The notes: generated by a model from the letters alone, not told the origin. A stretch of DNA of 34,637 nt from UBA4416 sp031539425 (GCA_031539425.1 JAVKLI010000101.1:1-34637); one strand, 5' to 3'. Positions 8,103 through 16,763 are shown, counted from the stretch's first letter. Made by a program: numbers and translations.

Positions 8103-9143
8103 TTATAATTGACTTAAAAACGTAAAAGTATTAATATCATCAGCAAAATCAAACAAACTAGGGCTTTGACTTTGTCCAAATGTTATGTGTTTGAAACCAC
8201 TTATTTTTTGTCGGCTTACTAAACACTGTAATTGGTTTTGATAATCAAGTAAGGTTGATTTTAAACTCGTTAAATTAGAATAGTTTTCATAAAATAAAAC
8301 CCCCATGGGTGCTTTCATTTGATTAGAATTTGTCACGAGCAAAAAATGATTATCTAAATGAGGAACTGCATTTAATAACAACAAGGTTTTATTATAAGTA
8401 TAATTATTATAATATTTATGATGATTTATTACACTTTGAAATTTTTCAAAAGCCTCATATAGCTTGTCAAACTTGTAATTTTCAGGCACATATATTTTAG
8501 ATACATTTCTACATCCTAATCCAAAATATTGAAACACATCATCACCTAAAGCTGTAAGCTCTTCATCAGATTCATTGCCAGTAATTATAGCAACAGAAGA
8601 ACGAGAATGCCTTAATATGTTTGGTACATGCTTAAAATACTGTTTAAATTGTGCTGAAGAAGTAGAACTTCCGGTAGCTATTACAGCATCGTACCCTTGT
8701 AGTTTTGCTTGTACATATTTAATTCTATTTTTTATGTTAGGGCTATAATATCCGGCTATTTTTAGCAAACAAGGAATGATGATTTGATCATTACTAGCCA
8801 TTTTTAATAACACATTATGCCCAGAAAGCAATACACACAATACATCATGAAAACCAACAGCAGGAATATTTCCAGCTGCTATAATAGCTACGGTTTTTGA
8901 TGGTGCCACCAGATTAGTAGGTGTTTTTTTTAACTCGGACTTATTTAATATAAAACTGATGCCATTTAAGGCTAAAGTAATATTGTAGGTTGTAAACCAA
9001 GGATTTTGAATTTCAGCGTCTTTTGAAGCTTGATGTAATAAATTATGCAATGATTTTTCAGATTCAATATATTGATTAGATACATGCCTTTTAATAAATA
9101 AACCTAATTGCATAAATGCGTTTGTTTGTTCTAATGCAGACAT
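8103..9143 (-). CDS. LuxC-family acyl-CoA reductase
   Basis: A 346-residue member of the LuxC family of acyl-CoA reductases, which reduce fatty acyl-CoA or acyl-enzyme thioesters to aldehydes with NADPH. Seen here: the Rossmann-type VAIIAAGNIPAVGFHDVLCVLLSGHNVLLK (86-114), an ATGSS segment (156-160), and the catalytic-region Cys211 in FGLGCRNVSKIYVP. No luminescence genes are nearby, so this is not a lux operon; stand-alone copies are common in Bacteroidota, and their physiological substrate is not settled as far as I know. It diverges from the 8Fe ferredoxin gene with only 44 bases between the two starts, an arrangement I recall from other Bacteroidota. Confidence 0.82.
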   Translation of the reverse strand: MSALEQTNAFMQLGLFIKRHVSNQYIESEKSLHNLLHQASKDAEIQNPWFTTYNITLALNGISFILNKSELKKTPTNLVAPSKTVAIIAAGNIPAVGFHDVLCVLLSGHNVLLKMASNDQIIIPCLLKIAGYYSPNIKNRIKYVQAKLQGYDAVIATGSSTSSAQFKQYFKHVPNILRHSRSSVAIITGNESDEELTALGDDVFQYFGLGCRNVSKIYVPENYKFDKLYEAFEKFQSVINHHKYYNNYTYNKTLLLLNAVPHLDNHFLLVTNSNQMKAPMGVLFYENYSNLTSLKSTLLDYQNQLQCLVSRQKISGFKHITFGQSQSPSLFDFADDINTFTFLSQL

Positions 9144-9174
9144 CTTTTATTGTATATTTAGCAAAATTTTTCAA

Positions 9175-9182
9175 CAAAAGTA
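9175..9182 (-). promoter_or_regulatory. Possible -7 box for the acyl-CoA reductase
   Basis: On the minus strand the bases read TACTTTTG, matching TAnnTTTG, 31 bases before the ATG at 9143. In the same 44-base gap the plus strand has TATATTTA (9153-9160), a near match for the ferredoxin, so one small region may drive both genes. Confidence 0.4.
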
Positions 9183-9187
9183 ACAAA

Positions 9188-9538
9188 ATGGCAATTAAAA
9201 TAACAGACGAATGCATTAATTGCGGTGCTTGTGAACCAGAATGCCCAAATAATGCTATATATGAAGGCGGTGCTGAGTGGCGATTTTCAGATGGTACAAA
9301 ATTAAAAGGTATTGTGCAAGGCTTTAACTCTAAAATAGAGGCTGAAGCAGATGCCCCACAAACACCAGTACATATGGATATATATTATATTGTTACCGAT
9401 AAATGTACTGAATGTAAAGGCTTTCATGATGAGCCACAGTGTGCAGCGGTATGTCCTGTAGATTGCTGTATTATAGACGAAGATAACGTAGAAACAACTG
9501 AAAATTTACTTGCTAAAAAAGAAAAATTACATTTATAA
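9188..9538 (+). CDS. fdxA: 8Fe (2[4Fe-4S]) ferredoxin
   Basis: A 116-residue ferredoxin, a small soluble electron carrier with two [4Fe-4S] clusters. Cluster motif 1 is Cys9-x2-Cys12-x2-Cys15-x3-Cys19-Pro. Cluster motif 2 is Cys73-x2-Cys76-x8-Cys85-x3-Cys89-Pro, where the eight-residue gap is typical of the Allochromatium-type ferredoxins with low-potential clusters. A longer reading frame starts at 9116, but the Met at 9188 gives the family-typical start MAIKITDECINCGAC, and the longer version would overlap the divergent reductase gene. It faces away from the LuxC-like reductase. Its 3' end overlaps the convergent rlmD by 6 bases. Confidence 0.95.
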   Translation: MAIKITDECINCGACEPECPNNAIYEGGAEWRFSDGTKLKGIVQGFNSKIEAEADAPQTPVHMDIYYIVTDKCTECKGFHDEPQCAAVCPVDCCIIDEDNVETTENLLAKKEKLHL

Positions 9539-10927
9539 TTTTTCAAGCAACACTACATTTTCCACGTGGGCTGTTTGTGGAAACATATCCACTGGCTGTA
9601 TTTGAATAATTTTATAATTTGATACCATCATCTCCAAATCTCTTGCTTGCGTTACGGGGTTACAACTAACATAAATAATTTTTTGAGCACCCAGTTTTAA
9701 AATTGTATTTATTACTTGAGCGTGCATTCCAGCCCTTGGTGGGTCAGTAATTATAACATCTGGTATACCATTTATATTTAAAAATTCATTATTTAATACA
9801 TCTTTCATATCACCACAATAAAATTGGATGTTTTCAAGCGTATTCATTTTTGCATTATCTTTAGCGTCTTCTATAGCCATTGGTACATAATCAATACCAA
9901 CTACCCGTTTTACATTTTTAGAAACAAAACTGGCTATCGTTCCAATACCAGTATATAAATCATACACCACCTCATTACCTTTAAATTGAGCCATTTGCCT
10001 AACTATTTTATATAATTCATAAGCTTGTACTGAATTGGTTTGATAAAAAGATTGAGCTGAAACTTTAAATTTTAACTGCTCCATTTGCTCAACTATGTAT
10101 GCCCTACCAGAATAGGTAATAACATCTAAATTTAGCAAAGTATCATTTCCTTTAGGATTTATAACGTATTGTAAGCTTGTAATTTGAGGAAAAGTAGTTT
10201 TTAAAAACTCTAATACCAACGCTATTTCTGATTTAATATTTTCGTAAAATTGAATTAAAACTAAAGTTTCGTTAAGGCTAGAGGTACGAATTAATAAGGT
10301 GCGAAGCAAACCGGATTGATTGTTTAAATAATAGCTTAAATTATGTTTTTGAGCAAATTGATTTAAGGCATTTCTAATATTGTTTGAGGGTTCTTCTTGT
10401 AAATAACACTCGTCTATATTTAATATTTTATCAAACATTTTAGGAATATGAAATCCTAATGCTTTTGAATTATCAAATGTGATGTTACTTTTAATTTCGT
10501 CATGGGTAAGCCAGCGTTTGGCCGAAAAAGAAAATTCTAGTTTATTTCTATAAAAGTAAGGTTTGTTATTTTTTATAATTGGCAAAAGCCCTGTAATGTC
10601 TAATTTTGCAATGCGCGTAAAGGCATCTAATACAAATTTTTGTTTAAACGTTAATTGATGCTTATAGGTCATATGCTGCCATTTACAGCCCCCGCATACT
10701 CCAAAATGCTTGCATTGAGGTTTTATATGCTCTGCTGAAGGGGTGATAATCGATATTATTTTGGCTTCGGCAAATTTTTTTTTAAATGATGTAATTTCAA
10801 TATTTACGATATCGCCAGGAACTCCTCCAGTAACAAAAACCACTAAGTTATCAACCTTAGCTACACATTTACCTTCAACTGTAATGTCAAAAATTTCAAC
10901 GTTATGTAATATGTCAAATTTTTTCAT
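9533..10927 (-). CDS. rlmD: 23S rRNA (uracil-C5)-methyltransferase, RlmD/RumA family
   Basis: A 464-residue SAM-dependent RNA methyltransferase. The N-terminal TRAM domain (about 1-60) binds RNA. Cys72, Cys78 and Cys81 in PQCKHFGVCGGC, plus a later Cys in NIDECYLQ, form the [4Fe-4S] site of RumA-type enzymes. The catalytic domain has YDLYTGIGTIASFVS (SAM binding), TDPPRAGMH and the nucleophile Cys422 in YVSCNPVTQARDL. The family methylates U1939 or U747 of 23S rRNA, or, in TrmA, tRNA U54; Bacteroidota have several paralogues, so the exact target is not certain. It converges on the ferredoxin gene, overlapping by 6 bases. Confidence 0.9.
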   Translation of the reverse strand: MKKFDILHNVEIFDITVEGKCVAKVDNLVVFVTGGVPGDIVNIEITSFKKKFAEAKIISIITPSAEHIKPQCKHFGVCGGCKWQHMTYKHQLTFKQKFVLDAFTRIAKLDITGLLPIIKNNKPYFYRNKLEFSFSAKRWLTHDEIKSNITFDNSKALGFHIPKMFDKILNIDECYLQEEPSNNIRNALNQFAQKHNLSYYLNNQSGLLRTLLIRTSSLNETLVLIQFYENIKSEIALVLEFLKTTFPQITSLQYVINPKGNDTLLNLDVITYSGRAYIVEQMEQLKFKVSAQSFYQTNSVQAYELYKIVRQMAQFKGNEVVYDLYTGIGTIASFVSKNVKRVVGIDYVPMAIEDAKDNAKMNTLENIQFYCGDMKDVLNNEFLNINGIPDVIITDPPRAGMHAQVINTILKLGAQKIIYVSCNPVTQARDLEMMVSNYKIIQIQPVDMFPQTAHVENVVLLEKL

Positions 10928-10956
10928 AATTTTTAAAATGCTTAAAATAAGTCAAT

Positions 10957-10989
10957 AAAAAAACCCACTTACTTTGTAAATGGGTTTTT
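10957..10989 (-). terminator. Terminator after the small lipoprotein gene
   Basis: Inverted arms AAAAACCCA (10959-10967) and TGGGTTTTT (10981-10989), with an inner TTA/TAA pair and a short loop, form a strong hairpin. On the minus strand it ends in a run of seven T. It lies between the lipoprotein stop and the rlmD start, so it separates these two minus-strand genes; the A/T symmetry would also work in the other direction. Confidence 0.8.
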
Positions 10990-11012
10990 ATACTTTAAAA
11001 AAAAAGTTAGAA

Positions 11013-11267
11013 TTACTTCTTACTTTTTTTACCTTTAGACGCTTTTGCAATTGAATCTGCAACAGCAACTTGTCTTAAAGAATCTGCAACACGAGCAGCT
11101 GCAGCAGCTTCAGCTTCAGCTTTAGCCATTGAATCAGCTTTAGCAACTTGAGCAATTGAATCTTGTTTTGCTTGTTCTTTTGCAGCTAATTCTTCTTTAG
11201 AAGGACCACAATTTACAAATGCTACTGTTAAAGCAGCTACGGTAACGATTGAAAATACTTTTTTCAT
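11013..11267 (-). CDS. Small Ala/Lys-rich lipoprotein with DS[ILM] repeats
   Basis: I do not recognise a named family. The 84 residues begin with a signal peptide (MKKVFSIVTVAALTVAF) ending at Cys20 in VNCG, a plausible though not ideal lipobox, so an outer-membrane lipoprotein is inferred. The mature part is almost entirely Ala, Lys, Glu, Asp, Ser and Val, without Trp, Tyr or further Cys, and should be one long helix or coiled coil. A short unit [AQ]DS[IML] recurs at residues 36, 45, 62 and 71, spaced 9, 17 and 9. The end is very basic (SKGKKSKK). Overall it looks like Braun-type lipoproteins in layout but not in clear sequence. It is monocistronic, with a strong promoter and a strong terminator, suggesting high expression. 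Confidence 0.8.
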   Translation of the reverse strand: MKKVFSIVTVAALTVAFVNCGPSKEELAAKEQAKQDSIAQVAKADSMAKAEAEAAAAARVADSLRQVAVADSIAKASKGKKSKK

Positions 11268-11309
11268 TTTTTTGTTAATTTAAGTTATTTATAATTATAA
11301 TTACGGCTG

Positions 11310-11337
11310 CAAATATACAACTTATTTCATATTGCAA
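11310..11337 (-). promoter_or_regulatory. Strong promoter of the small lipoprotein gene
   Basis: On the minus strand a -33 TTG (11337-11335) and a -7 TATATTTG (11317-11310) are 17 bases apart, a near-perfect Bacteroidota promoter. The start codon is 42 bases downstream of the -7 box, leaving an AT-rich leader. Confidence 0.7.
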
Positions 11338-11383
11338 TGGTTATTTTTAAAATAATTATGGCTTTTTTTTAACATTATGTTGT

Positions 11384-11391
11384 TAATTTCG
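11384..11391 (+). promoter_or_regulatory. Possible -7 box for pyrD
   Basis: TAATTTCG is one base away from TAnnTTTG and sits 29 bases before the pyrD ATG at 11421. No convincing -33 element is seen. Confidence 0.35.
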
Positions 11392-11420
11392 CTACAAAAA
11401 TTAATTTTTTTTTATTTTTA

Positions 11421-12446
11421 ATGTATAAATACCTTATAAAACCTTTTCTTTTCTGCTTTAATGCTGAAAAAGCACATCAAATAACATTTAAACTATTAAA
11501 AATTATTTTTAAAATTCCTTTTGTAAGTTTTCTATTTCAAAGAACTTATCAAGCATCTAACAATAAATTAAAAAAAACGTTATTTGGTTTAGAATTTAAA
11601 AACCCTATCGGTTTAGCAGCAGGATTAGATAAAAATGCTGTTTTAATAGATGAACTGAGTGCGTTTGGATTTGGATTTATAGAAATTGGCACCTTAACAC
11701 CAAAGCCTCAAGGCGGAAATCCTAAACCCCGCTTGTTTCGATTTAAAAAAGAAAAAGTATTATTTAATAGGATGGGCTTTAATAATTATGGGGTTCATGA
11801 GGCTATTAAACATATTAAAAATGTAAAATCTAAAGTAATAATAGGTGGAAACATTGGTAAAAATAAAAGTACTCCTAATGAAAAAGCTATTGATGATTAT
11901 GTTTATTGTTTTAACGCGTTGTTTAATTATGTACACTATTTTGTGGTAAATGTAAGTTCGCCTAATACGCCTAATTTACGTGAATTACAAGATAAAGAAC
12001 CATTACAAAATTTATTATTTCAATTACAAAAAGAGAATAACAACAATACCACCCGTAAACCCATTTTACTTAAAATAGCTCCTGATATTGAGTTTTCTCA
12101 ATTAGACGATATTATTGAAATTGTGCAAAACACCAAAATTGATGGTATTGTTGCTACAAATACTACTATAGACACGAGCGCATTACATTTAACCTTACAA
12201 GAAAAAGAATTATTAGGTAGTGGTGGTTTAAGTGGTGCGCCATTGTTAAAAAAAAGTAATAATATTATTAGATATATTAAACAAAAATCTAACAGCACCA
12301 TACCCATAATAGGCTCTGGAGGCATTATGACAGCTCAAGATGCATTAAGTAAAATTGAAGCAGGAGCCGATTTAGTTCAAATATACACAGGTTTTGTGTA
12401 TCATGGCCCACAATTAATAAAAGATATTTTAAAAATATTAAAGTAG
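11421..12446 (+). CDS. pyrD: Dihydroorotate dehydrogenase (quinone), class 2
   Basis: This is the fourth step of pyrimidine synthesis, dihydroorotate to orotate, passing electrons to the membrane quinone pool through FMN. The 341 residues have the class 2 layout: an amphipathic N-terminal extension (about 1-45) that docks to the membrane, NPIGLAAGLDKNA for FMN binding, EIGTLTPKPQ, and VNVSSPNTPNLRELQ with the Ser that serves as catalytic base in class 2 enzymes (class 1 has Cys). At the C-terminus are GSGGIMTAQDA and the ADLVQIYTGFVY phosphate-binding end. The length is normal. It is alone on its strand between the lipoprotein promoter region and glutamate dehydrogenase, 141 bases away. Confidence 0.96.
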   Translation: MYKYLIKPFLFCFNAEKAHQITFKLLKIIFKIPFVSFLFQRTYQASNNKLKKTLFGLEFKNPIGLAAGLDKNAVLIDELSAFGFGFIEIGTLTPKPQGGNPKPRLFRFKKEKVLFNRMGFNNYGVHEAIKHIKNVKSKVIIGGNIGKNKSTPNEKAIDDYVYCFNALFNYVHYFVVNVSSPNTPNLRELQDKEPLQNLLFQLQKENNNNTTRKPILLKIAPDIEFSQLDDIIEIVQNTKIDGIVATNTTIDTSALHLTLQEKELLGSGGLSGAPLLKKSNNIIRYIKQKSNSTIPIIGSGGIMTAQDALSKIEAGADLVQIYTGFVYHGPQLIKDILKILK

Positions 12447-12538
12447 TAAAGCAATTAAACAGCCTTTGTTTTTTTAATGAGTTTTTGGGTTAAAGACACC
12501 TATCAATAAAAATTGAGTTTAAGTTATGTGAATTTGTT

Positions 12539-12546
12539 TAATTTTG
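12539..12546 (+). promoter_or_regulatory. -7 box for glutamate dehydrogenase
   Basis: TAATTTTG matches TAnnTTTG exactly, 41 bases before the ATG at 12588. The nearest TTG upstream (12513-12515) is 23 bases away, a little far for a -33 element. Confidence 0.5.
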
Positions 12547-12587
12547 TGAGCAATTTTAAAAGAATTTAAACTTAAAACATATAACTT

Positions 12588-13859
12588 ATGTCTACAAAAA
12601 CAGAAAACACAGGCGCTCATGAAAGCATGTTTGATGCAGTATTAAAAAGATTAGATGCAGCTGCCGAAATATTAAAAATTCCGGTCGATGCAGTAAAAGT
12701 ATTAAGTAACCCACAAAAGCAAGTAAAAGTAGCCTTACCTATAGTAATGGATAATGGTAAAATTGAGGTATTTGAAGGGTATCGTGTGGTACATTCTACA
12801 ATACTTGGTCCATCAAAAGGGGGTATTCGTTACGCTATGGATGTAAATCAAGACGAGGTTATGGCATTAGCAGCTTGGATGAGTTTTAAATGTGCTGTGG
12901 CTAATTTACCTTATGGTGGGGCTAAAGGCGGTATTAAGTGCGATCCACGCAGTATGAGTTTAGGTGAATTACAACGTTTATCAAGAGCTTATGCCATATC
13001 TATGAAAGATGTGTTTGGTGTTAATAAAGATATTCCTGCTCCAGATATGGGTACTAGCGGTCAAGAAATGGCTTGGATATTAGATGCTTTTAATAAAGTA
13101 ACCGGTGAAGATGCGCCGGGTGTTATTACTGGAAAACCAATTTTATTGGGTGGTTCATTAGGAAGAGAGGCAGCTACAGGACGTGGCGTAATGGTTAATA
13201 CACTTGCTGCACTTAAAAAAATGGGTAAAGATCCTAAGTCTGTTACTGCTTCTGTTCAAGGATTTGGTAATGTAGGCTCACATGCCGCTCGTTTGTTAGA
13301 TGAAAAAGGAATTAAAATTGTTGCTATTGGAGATCACACCACTTCTATTTATAACGAAAATGGAATTGATATTAACGCTGCTTTAGATTATGTTTCTAAA
13401 AATAATAAAGTATTAAAAGGGTTTAAAGGTGGAACTGAAATATCTTCAACAGACATTTTAACTTGTAAGTGTGATGTGCTGGTACCTGCTGCTTTACAAA
13501 ATGTTATAACTGCTGATATTGCATCAAAAATACAAGCTACTTTAATTGTAGAAGGTGCAAATGGGCCTACTATGCCTGACGCTGATAAAATATTAAACGA
13601 TAAAAAAATTATTGTAGTGCCAGATATTTTAGCAAATAGTGGTGGTGTAACGGTTTCTTACTTTGAATGGGTTCAAAACAAAGCAGGTTATTATTGGTCA
13701 GAAAACGAAGTAAATACCAAGCATGATGAGAAAATGGAGCTTGCATTTGCAAAGGTTTGGGAAAACATGGAAAAATTTAAAATATCTATGCGTATTGCAG
13801 CTTATGTAACCGCACTTCAAAAGATTCAATTAGGTATTGAATTAAAAGGAAGTTATTAA
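12588..13859 (+). CDS. Glutamate dehydrogenase (Glu/Leu/Phe/Val family)
   Basis: Interconverts glutamate and 2-oxoglutarate plus ammonia, linking nitrogen and carbon metabolism. The 423 residues match the hexameric roughly 420-residue class. Seen: the substrate pocket GPSKGGIRY, the catalytic Lys region LPYGGAKGGIKCDPR, PAPDMGT with the conserved Asp, and the Rossmann motif VQGFGNVGSHAARLL. The second strand of that fold ends in VAIGD, and the acidic Asp suggests a preference for NAD+ over NADP+, though this is a weak predictor. The EGANGPT and NSGGVTVSYFEW segments near the C-terminus are typical. It is a single-gene unit with its own promoter and a strong terminator. Confidence 0.95.
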   Translation: MSTKTENTGAHESMFDAVLKRLDAAAEILKIPVDAVKVLSNPQKQVKVALPIVMDNGKIEVFEGYRVVHSTILGPSKGGIRYAMDVNQDEVMALAAWMSFKCAVANLPYGGAKGGIKCDPRSMSLGELQRLSRAYAISMKDVFGVNKDIPAPDMGTSGQEMAWILDAFNKVTGEDAPGVITGKPILLGGSLGREAATGRGVMVNTLAALKKMGKDPKSVTASVQGFGNVGSHAARLLDEKGIKIVAIGDHTTSIYNENGIDINAALDYVSKNNKVLKGFKGGTEISSTDILTCKCDVLVPAALQNVITADIASKIQATLIVEGANGPTMPDADKILNDKKIIVVPDILANSGGVTVSYFEWVQNKAGYYWSENEVNTKHDEKMELAFAKVWENMEKFKISMRIAAYVTALQKIQLGIELKGSY

Positions 13860-13877
13860 TTTTCAATTATTTTCTAT

Positions 13878-13914
13878 AAAAAAGAGATTTCAAAATTTTG
13901 AAACCTCTTTTTTT
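13878..13914 (+). terminator. Rho-independent terminator after glutamate dehydrogenase
   Basis: AAAAAAGAG (13878-13886) pairs with CTCTTTTTT, and the inner TTTCAAAATTTTGAAA is a perfect palindrome; one A-C mismatch separates the two parts. The hairpin ends in a run of seven T. It starts 19 bases after the stop codon. Confidence 0.85.
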
Positions 13915-14180
13915 ATGAATAAAATTTAGCAAATTTTACCTCTATAAATATTCATATTGCCAATTATTGACTAGTATTATACAACTTCAAGAAGCTTTGA
14001 GAAAGCAAAGCATATACACAGTAAGAGGTGGCTGATATTATTAATACACACCCGGACAGAATATTTTTAGGATTCCGGTTTACCAATGCCTTCAAAACGG
14101 GTACATTTATAAACAATTAAAAACAATGCTCATAAAGTTGCATTTATAAATTGAATCTGCCACTTCGTACAATTAAAAAA
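13915..14180. other. Intergenic region without a recognisable gene
   Basis: About 265 bases between the glutamate dehydrogenase terminator and the dprA stop. No frame of useful length is open. Two short words each occur twice in the same order: CATTTATAAA (14104 and 14141) and ACAATTAAAAA (14113 and 14169), and CCGG flanks a short dyad (about 14052-14077). This could be an old duplication or the remains of a small element. I see no tRNA-like fold, terminator or good promoter. Confidence 0.4.
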
Positions 14181-15290
14181 TTATTTAACTAATTCATACA
14201 TTTTACCAGGTAATGGTTTGATGACATTTTCAAATTCTAATTGTAACAAACTGGCAAATGTTTGTGATAAAGTTAACTCAGTTCTTAAACAAATTTCATC
14301 AACATGAAGTTGGGTTTGGGTTTGAAAGGCATTAATAATTTTAAGGTCTGTTTCTGATAAATTTGGTAATAATGATATTTGTTGCTTTTTTTGTTTTAAA
14401 ACATCTTCATTCCAATTCATTTGATATATAAGATCTTCGGCGCTTTCTATAAGTTGAGCCTTGTTTGTTTTAATGAGACCATTACAGCCTTCACTAATGT
14501 CATTTTTGGCTTGGCCCGGAAAAGCAAATACATCTTTATTATACGAATTTGCTATAACAGCTGTAATTAAGCTTCCACCTTTTCTTTTAGATTCAACTAC
14601 TACAAGGGCATCACATATACCGGCTACAATTCGATTTCGTTTTGGAAAATTTTCTTTATCAGGATTTGTTTCTGTTAAAAATTCTGTTAAAATTCCCCCT
14701 TGTTCTATCATAGCATTAGCTATGTTTTTATGCTCTGCGGGGTATAATTTATCTAATCCGTGCCCCAAAATACCTATTGTTTGAAGGTTATTTTCAAGTG
14801 CCGTTTTATGAGCAATATAATCAATGCCATAGGCTAAACCACTAACTATTACGGGTTTTAAAGGAGTTAGCTCTTTAACTAATTCTGTAGTCATTTGTTT
14901 ACCATAATTTGAAGGCATACGGGTACCAACAATAGATACTACTTTATTTTTATTAAAATCTAAGTTTCCTTTATAATACAATAAAAATGGGCAATCGGCA
15001 AATTGTTTTAAATACTTTGGATAATTAGTATTTTGATAAAATAATACTTGAATGTGGTGTTTATTAATATAGTTTATTTCTTTTTCTGCCCTTTCCAGGG
15101 CACCTTTATGGTTATTAATTGAGTGAATTATTTTTGGACCAATATCTTGAATCTTTTGAAGTAGCTGTGATTTTGTTTTAAAAACAGATTCTGCGTTACC
15201 ACAATGGGCTAATAGTTTTTTTGCAGATATATCACCAATTCCGGGTAAAAGCGATAAAGCTATTTGATAAGGTAAGTCGTTCGCATTCAT
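14181..15290 (-). CDS. dprA: DNA-processing protein DprA
   Basis: DprA protects incoming single-stranded DNA during natural transformation and loads RecA onto it. The 369 residues show all three parts: an N-terminal helix-hairpin-helix/SAM-like region (LLPGIGDISAKKLLAH), the central Rossmann domain (VSIVGTRMPSNYG, VSGLAYGIDYIAHKTAL, GILGHGLDKLYPAEH, FPKRNRIVAGICDALVVVES, GSLITAVIANSYNKDVFAFPG) and a C-terminal winged-helix DML1-like domain (about 305-369). The length is normal. It is monocistronic and diverges from the metalloprotease operon. Its presence alone does not show that the organism is competent; DprA is widespread. Confidence 0.95.
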   Translation of the reverse strand: MNANDLPYQIALSLLPGIGDISAKKLLAHCGNAESVFKTKSQLLQKIQDIGPKIIHSINNHKGALERAEKEINYINKHHIQVLFYQNTNYPKYLKQFADCPFLLYYKGNLDFNKNKVVSIVGTRMPSNYGKQMTTELVKELTPLKPVIVSGLAYGIDYIAHKTALENNLQTIGILGHGLDKLYPAEHKNIANAMIEQGGILTEFLTETNPDKENFPKRNRIVAGICDALVVVESKRKGGSLITAVIANSYNKDVFAFPGQAKNDISEGCNGLIKTNKAQLIESAEDLIYQMNWNEDVLKQKKQQISLLPNLSETDLKIINAFQTQTQLHVDEICLRTELTLSQTFASLLQLEFENVIKPLPGKMYELVK

Positions 15291-15413
15291 TTCAAAGTTG
15301 TAAAGAAAGTATAATTTTTGGTAATTAATTATATAAATATTTTTTGCAATTATTGAATATTTTAATCAGTAATAAAAACATAAAAAATGTACATTTAGCC
15401 AATTAGTATTATT

Positions 15414-16763
15414 ATGAAAATAAATAAAAGCAAAATTTTAATTAGTTTTTTTACCTCAATATTATTAATGTTGAGTAGTTTAATTACAACTTCTCAAAAT
15501 AGTTCAGAATTTAAAAAATGCGCTACTATTATTACAGATAAACAAAAATTAGAATTTGAAAGTTGGATAGAAAACAAAACCAAATTTATTAATTATCAAA
15601 AAAAACTAGCAGCGATAACTAACATTCAAGTTGTATTTCATGTTTTGCACACAGGCCAGGCGGTAGGTGCTGGGGTTAATATAAGCCAATGGCAAATAAG
15701 CTCACAAATGATAGCTTTAAACCAAGCGTTTAGAAAGCAAGGCACACTTTATAATAACTGGGTGTCAAATACTACATTTTCAAACTCAGCAGCTGATTGC
15801 GAAATAGAATTTTGTTTGGCCAAATTTGACCCAAGCGGTAATTTACTTGCTGAGTCAGGCATTGATAGAATTAATGTAACAACCAAAGGTTGGCCATTAC
15901 CTCCGTATGCCCCGTCTAGTATCGAATTAGAACAAACTATAAAGCCAGCTTCTATTTGGGACCCTACAAAATATTTAAACATTTGGGTGGTTAATTTTTC
16001 GGATAATACACTTGGATATGCTCAGTTTCCTACCGTACCTGCTGGTACACCAACTATAGGAGATCTTACAAATGCTGGCTTATCAGGTGACTCAAATACA
16101 GATGGCCTCGTTATTGTATATAACTGTATTGGTTATTCTGGTAACATACATCCACAATATAACAAAGGTGCAACCTTAATTCATGAGTTGGGGCATTGGC
16201 TTGGTGTATACCACATTTGGGGCGACGATAATGGCTCATGCAACGGTACAGATTATGTAAACGACACACCTAACCAAGCTTCTAATACAACAAACTGTCC
16301 CAATCAAAGAGGTAAAAAAGTAATTGATAAATGCACCTCAACAGACCAAGGAATTAATTATCAAAATTTTATGGATTATACCTTGGATTCATGCCTAGCT
16401 ATGTTTACTCAAGGGCAAAAAGAACGTATGATGGCTACGTTAACCTATTGCAATAATCGAAAAACCCTTACTAAATATGTACAGTGTGGACAAATTGGTA
16501 TTACTCAAATAGACAACCTGGCGCAGGCTATTTATATATTTCCAAACCCTGCAAAATATGAAATTAAAATTCAAGGTTTAAATACGATGCCTACAAATGT
16601 TCAAATTAAAATTTATAATGTGCTTGGCGAAGTAATATTAACCCAACAAGAAGTAAATGAACATCAAAATTCTATTGACGTTTCTACTTTATCAAACGGT
16701 GTTTATTTGATTGAAATAAAAGTTGCAACCCAAATAATAACTAAAAAATTAGTGATACAATAA
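15414..16763 (+). CDS. Secreted M43 (pappalysin-type) zinc metalloprotease with T9SS tail
   Basis: A 449-residue exported protease. It has a signal peptide (about 1-28) and then a pro-region. The zinc site is HELGHWLGVYH (257-267, the HExxHxxGxxH form), and the Met-turn is at Met320 in NFMDYT, as in metzincins of family M43. The last 70-75 residues (IYIFPNPAKYEIKIQG, IYNVLGEVILTQ, STLSNGVYLIEI, KKLVIQ) are a type A T9SS sorting domain, so the protein should cross the outer membrane by type IX secretion and be attached or released there. Conserved Cys pairs in the catalytic domain fit disulfides outside the cell. It is the first of four closely spaced plus-strand genes; the next begins 17 bases later. 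Confidence 0.93.
   Translation: MKINKSKILISFFTSILLMLSSLITTSQNSSEFKKCATIITDKQKLEFESWIENKTKFINYQKKLAAITNIQVVFHVLHTGQAVGAGVNISQWQISSQMIALNQAFRKQGTLYNNWVSNTTFSNSAADCEIEFCLAKFDPSGNLLAESGIDRINVTTKGWPLPPYAPSSIELEQTIKPASIWDPTKYLNIWVVNFSDNTLGYAQFPTVPAGTPTIGDLTNAGLSGDSNTDGLVIVYNCIGYSGNIHPQYNKGATLIHELGHWLGVYHIWGDDNGSCNGTDYVNDTPNQASNTTNCPNQRGKKVIDKCTSTDQGINYQNFMDYTLDSCLAMFTQGQKERMMATLTYCNNRKTLTKYVQCGQIGITQIDNLAQAIYIFPNPAKYEIKIQGLNTMPTNVQIKIYNVLGEVILTQQEVNEHQNSIDVSTLSNGVYLIEIKVATQIITKKLVIQ

Noticed and set aside
9116..9187. Longer start for the ferredoxin (24 extra residues)
   Set aside because: It would overlap the divergent reductase gene; the Met at 9188 matches the family start two residues before the first strand.
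10743..10958. Plus-strand 71-residue frame opposite the start of rlmD
   Set aside because: It is a shadow of the TRAM domain and Cys-rich region of rlmD.
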